Positions 1 to 8,716 of a stretch of DNA of 64,000 nt are shown here, one piece after another. Each line of letters begins with the position of its first letter. Positions within the stretch are counted from its first letter, which is position 1. Origin of the DNA: Nansenia antarctica (lineage: Eukaryota; Chordata; Actinopteri; Argentiniformes; Microstomatidae); the NCBI GenBank assembly GCA_963989245.1, contig OZ022342.1, positions 18,393,457 to 18,457,456 on the forward strand. The letters are read 5' to 3'. The notes under the pieces were generated by a model, which made no database searches, had not been told where the DNA came from, and worked only from the letters and a program-made list of their open reading frames with translations. The position numbers and the translations under genes are program-made.

Positions 1-34
1 GCAATAGAAGATGATATCAAGATGACATAATTAA

Positions 35-62
35 AAGATCTGGGGACTGTTCAGGTCTTCTG
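35..62 (+). repeat. 28-bp copy of zinc-ribbon exon inside RING-HECT intron 6
   Basis: Matches 4579-4606 of the zinc-ribbon exon at 27 of 28 bases, same strand. It lies between HECT exons 6 and 7, antisense to that gene, and recurs in every unit (for example about 5784-5811). Too long and too exact for chance in a repeat-free context. Confidence 0.75.
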
Positions 63-104
63 CAGGGTAGGGAGTGTGTTTATGATGAGATAATTAAAAT
101 AAAC

Positions 105-2794
105 CTTCTGTGTCAAGAAGATAGTCTCTCCAGAATCCGAGTACACGGGTTTCTTCCTGTCGCCTTGTGCACCCTGCTTCACTGAGCTTAACCTCAAAGA
201 TGTCCTCCAATGTTTCAGCTGTTAGATGTTGAGCACTTGAGCACATAAAGACCCCGAATACAGATGCATGCTGTTCCAAAGCATGAATTACATCTAGTGT
301 TGCAAGTCCATCCTTGAATCTACAAAACATTAAGAGCAATCATCACCTAACATGCTAACAGCAGCATCTTCAAGCAGTCCCACCAATCATACATCAATGT
401 CAAATTTGTCAAAATGTACATTCTGCCAAAATAACTGTCACCTTACCTTTGAATTGCGAAATGGTTGCGATATATGATGTACCACTGCATGAAATCCTGG
501 ATGATCTTCTTTTTGTCACCCACACAAACAGGGTACTGAAAGCAACCAGCAGTCTGCAACATGCTGGAATGTCTGTCAACTAGTACAACTAGTTCGTCCA
601 GCGTAGCTGCGTTGGATATCTAGGGTAGACAACAATCATCATAAACATAAAGAGAAAGTGACTAAATGAGCTTTGTTAATATACAGTACCAACCTACCTC
701 AAGCAGGGAAGCTCTAATGGTGTCGTCCGTTACATCTTCAACCATGGCTACAGTGTCGGTGTTTGTTCCTGTGAGGTGCTCGTAGAGCATCTTGGACAGG
801 AAGCGAGGACCTGGACCACCATGAACTATCGAGGTTGCAATCATCCTTCCAGTGTCAAAGTACTCATCATCTCTTGCAGCTGTTGATCATTTTTGTTCAA
901 TTAGTACCACATTAACCAACATTATACAACAGTTAGTTCCGACTAACTAATTTGATTGGTCAAGAGGCATTCCATGAGTGCTGATATTCAGTTTTAACAG
1001 CACTGGGACTTTTTAAGTATATATATTTATATCACTCCGCTGCCCATAAATAGAATGTTCAGGTTACATCAATAGTCGGTATCAAAATATCACATTTCTA
1101 TTATCAAAGAACACAATAAATGGAAACATACAGATAGTAGTAAAAGATACAAAGTAGCCTAGTCATAGTAGCCTATGTGCGTACCTACGACCAAACAGCA
1201 GCCGTGCTGACATACAGTATAACATCACTCCCTCTCGTGTGATATTGCCAAAGTAGCCACATTCTTAAATGTGTAAGAGATTCCATTTTCACTTGGAATA
1301 GCAGCTCCTGCATTTCCAGTGTGAAGCACAACTTGAACTTGCGGAAATGTAATGTGTAATTATTTATTTTGTAATAAGAGTTACATTCTGAACTAGAAAA
1401 ACCGCATAGCTATCCGCCTGGCGGTGGCATAAACATGATTACCTGCAATGTCAAACGTCAGAAATCTCCTGTCCTCTGGGCCATCAAAGATTCTTCGCGT
1501 TCTCAGGCTGTTCATTAGGAGGGTCAGGAACTCGCGCTTGGGACCACCAGTGTCCACTCCTTCCTCATATCGCCCCTCATCATCAGTAAACTTCACTATT
1601 ATGTCATGAGATGGGTCATATGAAGCACGTTTGAAGCCGCGGACTGCTCCGTCCCACACATTGGCTCTGTTAATATTGAACCTGCTCCAAGATGTTTTTA
1701 TTATCTTTGCTGAGAGTCCTGAAACAATGTCTGCAGCAGTCAAGTCCTCTGTGCTGTAAAAGAAGATGTGGTGTACTATGATTTCAAATAATAAAGCCAC
1801 AAATAACACAAGTTATTAATTATTAGTAACTGGTATTAGTATCTGGTTTCTTTGAAAAACATTAGGTTTAAAACATACAATACCAGCACATTTGGCATAA
1901 TATTATTGGTGCACACTGCCCGTAAACATTTGACAAAGATGCAAGAAATAAATAGAAAATCCACACAATTCTGAGTAAACTAGCAAATGTGTAAAGGTTG
2001 CATCTGTCAACACAGCTTACCTGTAGAAGTTGTTCTGACCCCGGGCACATTGCTCTTGTTCCTGGCAAATGTACAGTGTTATTCTTTGGTAGACCTTTCC
2101 AATGGCCTCCTTGTATTTCTCCACTGTGAAAGCGGTGTCTGTTCCTGGAATGTTTCGAACTTCCTGACCATCGGGGTACAGCAAGACATAGGCAACATCT
2201 TTCATGTCCTCGATAAAATCGTTCTGCTTCTTTAAAGCAGCATCCAACAGTTGGTCAGATGACCATTGTGGTTGAACATCAAGGGGAAATGACTTCCCTC
2301 TCACAGGTTTAAAGAAGTCACCTGTCCTCCTCATAATGCCAACAAATATCTACAGAAAGAGAAGAAAATAGAAATTAATAAAAGTAAACAAATTGATACA
2401 ATTTGTCTTTTGACAGTGTGAGCAACATATTTATTTATACTAATAAAAACAATGTTAAAAAGCATACCTTCACTGTTTTCTGTTTCTTCTTAGAGTTCTG
2501 ACGTGTCTTTGAAAAGAATGTCCTTCTCTCCCTCTCTTTCACTGCCCTAAATTTGGTTTTGAACGTTTCCACCACGGTGCTCAGGACCGTGTTCTTCTTC
2601 AGCTCCGGTCTGATGGGGAAGTGGGTCCGACATTGAGGGCAGCTGTAGTTGTGGTCCTGCCAGGTGGCCAAAAGACAATCTTGGCAGAAGGTGTGGCCGC
2701 ATGGGATGGTCACCGGATAGTCGAACGGAGAGAGGCAGACGCTACAAGTCAATTCTTCCTCGAGACTCATGAGAGAAGGAATATCCTCCGCCAT
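105..2794 (-). CDS. RING-HECT chimeric E3 ubiquitin ligase, copy 1 (3' exon outside window)
   Basis: Six of seven coding exons are visible, read on the minus strand: exon 1 2794-2468, exon 2 2349-2021, exon 3 1753-1443, exon 4 879-698, exon 5 619-447, exon 6 319-105. Every junction is GT-AG and the phases chain (0, 2, 1, 0, 2, 1). Exon 1 encodes a C3HC4 RING. Exon 2 encodes a linker containing YVLLYPDG and YKEAIGK, a pattern I recall from teleost G2E3-like proteins. Exons 3-6 encode the HECT N-lobe and the start of the C-lobe (VDTGGPKREF, HGGPGPRFLS). The terminal exon with the catalytic cysteine lies left of position 1. The start is the ATG at 2794, with G at -3 and G at +4; nothing further upstream in frame is an ATG. 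See copy 2 for the full product. Confidence 0.88.
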
Positions 2795-2911
2795 GACCAA
2801 ACACACAGACAGCTGACCCGTGCGTCACTGGAGGGAGAAACGAAACGTAAGGTTATCTCTATCCGCTTGTTAATACTTTTTCTGTAACCAGATAACAGCA
2901 ACGTCGAAGAT

Positions 2912-2920
<9 letters not shown>

Positions 2921-2964
<44 letters not shown>
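2921..2964. repeat. (TA)n microsatellite in RING-HECT intron 1
   Basis: Approximate pure TA lengths by unit: 44 (here), 53 (8663-8715), 49 (14415-14463), 33 (20484-20516), 33 (26211-26243), 63 (31941-32003), 77 (37707-37783), 13 (43491-43503), 43 (50540-50582), 55 (56280-56334) and 61 (62041-62101). Runs of this kind are self-complementary. Apparent IYIY-rich ORFs here are artefacts of the repeat. Confidence 0.95.
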
Positions 2965-2965
<1 letters not shown>

Positions 2966-3178
2966 CTAAACCTCTTTTCAGTCCCACTAATCATATACAC
3001 AAAAAGAGCAGTCCTATGGTTTTGCCAGGTGCAATTATAGCCACGATAACATGTAAATCGTCTAAAAACGCCACAAGTCATGCATCACAAAGTGCACCCG
3101 GAAACAAAGACCTCTCCAATTGGGTATCTTTCTCCGATTAAATACCGTTCCAATACAAATGAAAATCGACAGGCTTAC

Positions 3179-3238
3179 CCTTGTTCGTGTAGTACGTAGA
3201 CAGCGTGCTAAGGCCCTGATCATCCAGCCTTGTACTTC
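3179..3238 (-). other. Predicted non-coding first exon of the RING-HECT gene (unit 1)
   Basis: A strong donor (GTAAGC on the minus strand, plus-strand 3173-3178) follows about 60 bp downstream of the TATA box. A pyrimidine-rich acceptor sits 33 bp before the ATG (exon 1 would begin at 2827). I infer a short 5' UTR exon here and a roughly 350-bp intron that contains the TA microsatellite. The transcription start is estimated from TATA spacing, so the upper boundary is approximate. The same arrangement is present in the other units; in unit 3 the upstream part of this exon is interrupted by inserted sequence. Confidence 0.5.
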
Positions 3239-3263
3239 CTCAACTTTTCGTAATAAAAGTCTG

Positions 3264-3271
3264 TATTTATA
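3264..3271 (-). promoter_or_regulatory. TATA box of RING-HECT gene, unit 1
   Basis: TATAAATA on the minus strand, about 85 bp upstream of a strong splice donor and correctly placed for the predicted 5' UTR exon. An inverted CCAAT (plus-strand 3320-3324) lies about 50 bp further upstream. The same octamer occurs at 9015-9022, 20816-20823, 26543-26550, 32303-32310, 38083-38090, 43801-43808, 50882-50889, 56634-56641 and 62401-62408. It is missing from unit 3. Confidence 0.6.
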
Positions 3272-3324
3272 CAAACAGGTACCTTCAGGTAAGGGGTCCG
3301 CCCTCAGGTGAGGTTTAGACCAAT

Positions 3325-3960
3325 CATGAGCAATGGGTGTGGACTTTGTACATTGATGAAGAGGATTATGATGAAGGCTAGGGGGGAAGCGGCCCCCACT
3401 TTCTCCCATGGAGACAAAGGTGAAAACGCAACACAATGGCCACAACTGGTTCAGTCTGGTCTTAGAGTACTGGGTCTGGGGCAACACAAAGGTCATAAAC
3501 TGCTCTCGATGGTAGGGCAATCAGGTCTTTGTAATCATGTAAATGTGTCTATTGTCTTACCCCATGTCAAGCTTCAAGTAGAGAAACTGGTTCTGTTGTG
3601 TGTGACAACAGGAAATCATCTTCTACAGTCTGCTGCAGACATTCAACCCAAGATGATGTTTGATTCTTAAATGTAGCTTATTACATATAATAATTTTCTC
3701 TCACATATTCCAAAGAAATTCTTTGTATGTTTTGCTATGTGAGTTGGTTGATTGGTTGTGACTGGACAGCAAAATAAGCTGCATTAACTGTGCTCCCAGA
3801 GTGTAGAGGCCATCTAACTAAAGTGTGTTCAATATGAGCAAGCATGGCACTCACTGAATCAGGATTCTATGAGACTAAAAGGTAAACAAAACTGTGTGTG
3901 CATACAGCCTGTTCTGTACTCCAATAAAGAAATAACAAAGAAACTGTTTACTGCTTAACT
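3325..3960. other. Upstream spacer between RING-HECT promoter and pentraxin fragment
   Basis: Conserved in every unit. Several short overlapping ORFs exist on both strands but none resembles a known protein or stays open as a plausible exon. A plus-strand AATAAA occurs at 3923-3928, 35 bp from the minus-strand poly(A) signal of the pentraxin fragment. Units 3 and 8 share two private variants here (GAAGATGATTA and CTCTAGATGG), which marks an older haplotype. Confidence 0.5.
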
Positions 3961-3963
3961 ACT

Positions 3964-3969
3964 TTTATT
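3964..3969 (-). terminator. Poly(A) signal downstream of pentraxin fragment
   Basis: AATAAA on the minus strand about 95 bp past the stop codon of the pentraxin-like ORF, conserved in all units. It suggests the fragment kept an original 3' end. Confidence 0.45.
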
Positions 3970-4064
3970 ACATTCAGCGGGGAATAAAACATTGGCATAA
4001 GTACTGGACTTCAACTGACTCAATTTCAGCTAGAATACATTCAACGATTTGTTGGGGGGGGAAA

Positions 4065-4328
4065 TCATGAGGTATTGCATTTAGCGAGTTGAGGATGTTG
4101 AGTGTCCTCTACATACACCGGCCCAGTCACAATGTAAGTCAGATCCCCCCAGTTAATCACATCGCCTGGGCTGTAGTCTACATTATCTGTGAAGTGCTGA
4201 ATCTCACAAGGAGACAGGACATAGTTCCACACATGCACATCAGTGATTAGTGGAACGGACCGGAGACATGTTTTTGAAGAAGTTCCGAAAAGCAGTTCTG
4301 AAGAGGTTGTGGAGTGAAGAGGCGACAT
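4065..4328 (-). pseudogene. Pentraxin C-terminal fragment, unit 1
   Basis: An 87-codon ORF whose residues from about 29 on match the C-terminal end of fish C-reactive protein/serum amyloid P-like pentraxins: ITDVHVWNYVLSPCEIQ, then SPGDVINWGDLTY and an acidic tail. The pentraxin signature (HxCxS/TW) and the calcium-binding loops, which lie earlier in the family, are absent. The first about 28 residues resemble nothing I recognise, so the ORF begins at a breakpoint. There is an ATG at 4328 in a poor start context. I read it as a truncated gene remnant amplified with the array; translation is possible but unsupported. Confidence 0.7.
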
Positions 4329-4414
4329 AAAGGTACATATTATATTTCTTATTTATGTCTGCAGATAACATGTGCTGTATTTCAAACCGAAGGGCTCATT
4401 CTATGCCCTACACC

Positions 4415-4431
4415 CTACGAAGGGTTCGTAG
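4415..4431. repeat. Short perfect inverted repeat (7-bp arms)
   Basis: CTACGAA-GGG-TTCGTAG, in a CCCTACGAAGGG context that resembles decayed fish DNA-transposon ends. Conserved in all units. Units 4 and 5 have a small deletion immediately to its right. Confidence 0.4.
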
Positions 4432-4481
4432 AAGCGACGGAGGGTTATCAGCCTGGCTGGGGTTCCATACTATAAATGTGT

Positions 4482-4501
4482 TAGTATTAATGTTAATACT
4501 A
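4482..4501. repeat. Short perfect inverted repeat (9-bp arms)
   Basis: TAGTATTAA-TG-TTAATACTA, part of an AT-rich near-tandem duplication just upstream of the plus-strand zinc-ribbon exon. Present in all units. Confidence 0.4.
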
Positions 4502-4556
4502 TAATTGTGTTAATATTAAATAATAAACCATATCAATGCCTGTCTTCCAGGCTGCC

Positions 4557-5295
4557 ATGTTTTGTCCTTTCTGTGGCCAAGATCTGGGGACTGTTCAAGT
4601 CTTCTGTGTCTCATGTGGCAAAAATGTACAGTTTTTGGCAGCACCTGAAGGCAACAGTGAGTAGACATGATGATTGTATTTGAGTTTGTTTGCAGAATAT
4701 GGGGTACAACACACCTTTGGGAATACTAATGCAATAGTTTTCAGTATGGAAGCCTACTTTCCTGAATGTAAGATTGAGGTCATGATTAGATTGTAGACTA
4801 ATTTATTAGAAATGTTATATAATAATTGTATACAATTTCTCGATGCATATGATTAAACAGTTGGGTATAGGGAGTGTTTTTGAGTCCCACTGCCATGGGG
4901 TAGAAACAGGTCTTATGGCCTGAACTTTTGGTCTTGATAGACCTCAACCTCTTACTAGCAGGGAAGGGGTTCAAACAAATGGTGTTCAGGGTCAGAGGGG
5001 TCTGCCATAATCTTTCCTGCACTTCACCTGGTACTCAAGGTGTATAAGTTAAGTCCTGAAGAGAAGGCAGATCAGATGATGTGCTGCAGCTTGTCCTAGC
5101 AGAAAATGTTGTCTTTATTATATTTTTCTTTCTTTTTGTTTATCAGGCTCAGCATCAGACAGCCCCACAGAAGAGGATCTGATTCGAAAGTACTTCCATG
5201 ATGGCTACAGCTACAATGAAATGTTGGATTTCCTGGCAATGACTCACAATGTTAAAATGAGCCTCATTCTTTTCAAAGACACGTCAGAACTCTAA
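4557..5295 (+). CDS. Zinc-ribbon plus HTH-like chimeric ORF, unit 1
   Basis: Two exons, 4557-4656 and 5147-5295, phase 1 at the junction, 82 residues. A clear acceptor (CTTCCAG) precedes the ATG by 6 bp, so an upstream non-coding exon is expected. Exon 1 encodes two CxxC pairs (CPFC, CVSC), a zinc ribbon. Exon 2 encodes EEDLIRKYFHDGYSYNEML and HNVKMSL, which I recall as the helix-turn-helix-like start of fish integrase/transposase-related proteins. In such proteins MSL continues into a TLKRRL helix. Here it runs instead into nine codons (ILFKDTSEL) and a stop, made from an inverted scrap of the RING exon read in another frame. It is probably a truncated remnant; expression unknown. It converges on the next RING-HECT gene. 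Confidence 0.55.
4798..5022 (-). mobile_element. LINE reverse-transcriptase C-terminal-like fragment (in the plus-strand intron)
   Basis: A 74-codon minus-strand ORF with RLRSIKTKSSGHKTCFYP followed by an AVGLKN stretch. It resembles the very C-terminal end of fish non-LTR retrotransposon polymerases, where a basic RxR...K(N)SF(Y)P.A...LN pattern is common. No catalytic motif is present, so it is a fragment at most. Copies at 10550-10774, 16563-16835, 22345-22569, 28072-28296, 33838-34062, 39618-39842, 46671-46895, 52417-52641 and 58169-58393, with a cut copy from about 63936. Unit 3's reading is longer because of a 4-bp insertion. Confidence 0.4.
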
Positions 5296-5398
5296 GAAGG
5301 AACAGAAACAGAAAACAGCGAAGGTATGCTCTTTAACATTGTTTTTATTAGTATAGAAGTCACTTCCCCTTGATGTTCAACCACAATGGTCATCTGAC
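5265..5398 (+). repeat. Inverted partial duplicate of RING-HECT exon 1, intron 1 and exon 2
   Basis: Plus-strand 5265-5355 matches the minus-strand end of exon 1, its GTATGC donor and the start of intron 1 (plus-strand about 2439-2521). It is then joined directly to 5356-5398, which matches exon 2 (2254-2296) at 42 of 43 bases. About 150 bp between these parts is missing. Copies lie at 11017-11150, 17078-17211, 22812-22945, 28539-28672, 34305-34438, 40085-40218, 47138-47271, 52884-53017 and 58636-58769. Its exon 1 part contains the six bases otherwise present only in RING-HECT copy 8. Confidence 0.88.
5344..5349 (-). terminator. Candidate poly(A) signal of the RING-HECT gene
   Basis: AATAAA on the minus strand about 110 bp past the stop codon at 5458-5460. 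It is the first such hexamer downstream. It lies inside the inverted duplicate, where it is the antisense of the intron 1 sequence TTTTTATTAG. Use of this site is inferred. Confidence 0.5.
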
Positions 5399-5432
5399 TA
5401 ACTAACTAACTGACCAACTAACCATCAAACAG
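5395..5432. repeat. CTAA tetranucleotide microsatellite
   Basis: Imperfect (CTAA)n next to the inverted duplicate, in the predicted 3' UTR of the RING-HECT gene. The repeat number and an internal CTGA interruption vary among units (for example longer in units 3, 7 and 10). Confidence 0.7.
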
Positions 5433-5457
5433 TGATGATGAGGAAAACGAATGGAGT

Positions 5458-8400
5458 TTACTGTAGTCCAAACCCTGGGGAATTTTGTATCCCAAAGTCC
5501 ATGTTGTTCCGAAACTCAGTGTAATTCATGGCCATCGGTATCTCTATTGTGTTGGCGCAGGTTCTGCTCATTGGGAAGCGTGATGTCCGCAGAAAAAGCA
5601 GTTTGGGTGGTGGCTGGATCCCAGAGGGAGGCAGTGCGTCGAGTCCTGTGGCGAACATGAGGATGTCCTGGAGGAAGATTCCTGTTTGTTTCTCTGAAAA
5701 AAGTAGATTTAGTTTAGTTGTAAAATATAATATTTCAATGGAACTGCCAGCAATAGAAGATGATATCAAGATGACATAATTAAAAGATCTGGGGACTGTT
5801 CAGGTCTTCTGCAGGGTAGGGAGTGTGTTTATGATGAGATAATTAAAATAAACCTTCTGTGTCAAGAAGATAGTCTCTCCAGAATCCGAGTACACGGGTT
5901 TCTTCCTGTCGCCTTGTGCACCCTGCTTCACTGAGCTTAACCTCAAAGATGTCCTCCAATGTTTCAGCTGTTAGATGTTGAGCACTTGAGCACATAAAGA
6001 CCCCGAATACAGATGCATGCTGTTCCAAAGCATGAATTACATCTAGTGTTGCAAGTCCATCCTTGAATCTACAAAACATTAAGAGCAATCATCACCTAAC
6101 ATGCTAACAGCAGCATCTTCAAGCAGTCCCACCAATCATACATCAATGTCAAATTTGTCAAAATGTACATTCTGCCAAAATAACTGTCACCTTACCTTTG
6201 AATTGCGAAATGGTTGCGATATATGATGTACCACTGCATGAAATCCTGGATGATCTTCTTTTTGTCACCCACACAAACAGGGTACTGAAAGCAACCAGCA
6301 GTCTGCAACATGCTGGAATGTCTGTCAACTAGTACAACTAGTTCGTCCAGCGTAGCTGCGTTGGATATCTAGGGTAGACAACAATCATCATAAACATAAA
6401 GAGAAAGTGACTAAATGAGCTTTGTTAATATACAGTACCAACCTACCTCAAGCAGGGAAGCTCTAATGGTGTCGTCCGTTACATCTTCAACCATGGCTAC
6501 AGTGTCGGTGTTTGTTCCTGTGAGGTGCTCGTAGAGCATCTTGGACAGGAAGCGAGGACCTGGACCACCATGAACTATCGAGGTTGCAATCATCCTTCCA
6601 GTGTCAAAGTACTCATCATCTCTTGCAGCTGTTGATCATTTTTGTTCAATTAGTACCACATTAACCAACATTATACAACAGTTATTTCCGACTAACTAAT
6701 TTGATTGGTCAAGAGGCATTCCATGAGTGCTGATATTCAGTTTTAACAGCACTGGGACTTTTTAAGTATATATATTCATATCACTCTGCTGCCCATAAAT
6801 AGAATGTTCAGGTTACATCAATAGTCGGTATCAAAATATCACATTTCTATTATCAAAGAACACAATAAATGGAAACATACAGATAGTAGTAAAAGATACA
6901 AAGTAGCCTAGTCATAGTAGCCTATGTGCGTACCTACGACCAAACAGCAGCCGTGCTGACATACAGTATAACATCACTCCCTCTCGTGTGATATTGCCAA
7001 AGTAGCCACATTCTTAAATGTGTAAGAGATTCCATTTTCACTTGGAATAGCAGCTCCTGCATTTCCAGTGTGAAGCACAACTTGAACTTGCGGAAATGTA
7101 ATGTGTAATTATTTATTTTGTAATAAGAGTTACATTCTGAACTAGAAAAACCGCATAGCTATCCGCCTGGCGGTGGCATAAACATGATTACCTGCAATGT
7201 CAAACGTCAGAAATCTCCTGTCCTCTGGGCCATCAAAGATTCTTCGCGTTCTCAGGCTGTTCATTAGGAGGGTCAGGAACTCGCGCTTGGGACCACCAGT
7301 GTCCACTCCTTCCTCATATCGCCCCTCATCATCAGTAAACTTCACTATTATGTCATGAGATGGGTCATATGAAGCACGTTTGAAGCCGCGGACTGCTCCG
7401 TCCCACACATTGGCTCTGTTAATATTGAACCTGCTCCAAGATGTTTTTATTATCTTTGCTGAGAGTCCTGAAACAATGTCTGCAGCAGTCAAGTCCTCTG
7501 TGCTGTAAAAGAAGATGTGGTGTACTATGATTTCAAATAATAAAGCCACAAATAACACAAGTTATTAATTATTAGTAACTGGTATTAGTATCTGGTTTCT
7601 TTGAAAAACATTAGGTTTAAAACATACAATACCAGCACATTTGGCATAATATTATTGGTGCACACTGCCCGTAAACATTTGACAAAGATGCAAGAAATAA
7701 ATTGAAAATCCACACAATTCTGAGTAAACTAGCAAATGTGTAAAGGTTGCATCTGTCAACACAGCTTACCTGTAGAAGTTGTTCTGACCCCGGGCACATT
7801 GCTCTTGTTCCTGGCAAATGTACAGTGTTATTCTTTGGTAGACCTTTCCAATGGCCTCCTTGTATTTCTCCACTGTGAAAGCGGTGTCTGTTCCTGGAAT
7901 GTTTCGAACTTCCTGACCATCGGGGTACAGCAAGACATAGGCAACATCTTTCATGTCCTCGATAAAATCGTTCTGCTTCTTTAAAGCAGCATCCAACAGT
8001 TGGTCAGATGACCATTGTGGTTGAACATCAAGGGGAAGTGACTTCCCTCTCACAGGTTTAAAGAAGTCACCTGTCCTCCTCATAATGCCAACAAATATCT
8101 ACAGAAAGAGAAGAAAATAGAAATTAATAAAAGTAAACAAATTGATACAATTTGTCTTTTGACAGTGTGAGCAACATATTTATACTAATAAAAACAATGT
8201 TAAAAAGCATACCTTCACTGTTTTCTGTTTCTTCTTAGAGTTCTGACGTGTCTTTGAAAAGAATGTCCTTCTCTCCCTCTCTTTCACTGCCCTAAATTTG
8301 GTTTTGAACGTTTCCACCACGGTGCTCAGGACCGTGTTCTTCTTCAGCTCCGGTCTGATGGGGAAGTGGGTCCGACATTGAGGGCAGCTGTAGTTGTGGT

Positions 8401-8539
8401 CCTGCCAGGTGGCCAAAAGACAATCTTGGCAGAAGGTGTGGCCGCATGGGATGGTCACCGGATAGTCGAACGGAGAGAGGCAGACGCTACAAGTCAATTC
8501 TTCCTCGAGACTCATGAGAGAAGGAATATCCTCCGCCAT
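5458..8539 (-). CDS. RING-HECT chimeric E3 ubiquitin ligase, copy 2 (first complete copy)
   Basis: Exons: 8539-8213, 8098-7770, 7502-7192, 6628-6447, 6368-6196, 6068-5854, 5693-5458. They total 1773 nt, 590 residues plus stop, with all phases matching. RING residues are C17, C20, C32, H34, C37, C40, C52 and C55, in the N-terminal layout of TRIM25 (PCGH, CPQC, KNTVL). Residues about 110-218 are a linker. The HECT domain runs from about 245 to 590, a normal length. The predicted thioester cysteine is C558 in RTCAN, 33 residues from the end, with a C-terminal NSPGFGLQ. HECT ligases take ubiquitin onto this cysteine from an E2 and pass it to a substrate; RINGs recruit E2 directly, so having both is unusual. 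Copy-specific: F130L. Family assignment is by motif recognition; substrates and any immune role are unknown. Confidence 0.9.
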
Positions 8540-8656
8540 GACCAAACACACAGACAGCTGACCCGTGCGTCACTGGAGGGAGAAACGAAACGTAAGGTTA
8601 TCTCTATCCGCTTGTTAATACTTTTTCTGTAACCAGATAACAGCAACGTCGAAGAT

Positions 8657-8716
<60 letters not shown>

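Noticed and set aside
94..105. Readthrough end of HECT exon 6 as the natural C-terminus
   Set aside because: The open frame ends shortly after a usable donor, and splicing to the downstream exon restores the full C-lobe with its catalytic cysteine in phase.
1987..2235. 82-codon plus-strand ORF
   Set aside because: Antisense shadow of RING-HECT exon 2, which has clear splice sites and conserved protein sequence.
2830..2848. Possible interferon-stimulated response element (GAGAAACGAAAC)
   Set aside because: The two GAAA cores are separated by one base rather than two, and the sequence doubles as the pyrimidine tract of the intron 1 acceptor.
2621..2887. 88-codon plus-strand ORF
   Set aside because: Antisense shadow of the RING exon.
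2767..3081. Minus-strand ORF rich in IYIYIY
   Set aside because: Translation of the TA microsatellite; length changes with repeat number and no unit-to-unit conservation.
3062..3520. 152-codon minus-strand ORF upstream of the RING gene
   Set aside because: It runs through the TATA box, the predicted 5' UTR exon and its splice donor, resembles no known protein, and is broken in units 3 and 8.
3308..3670. 120-codon plus-strand ORF in the upstream spacer
   Set aside because: No recognisable domain, overlaps the promoter region, and is lost in units 3 and 8 by single changes.
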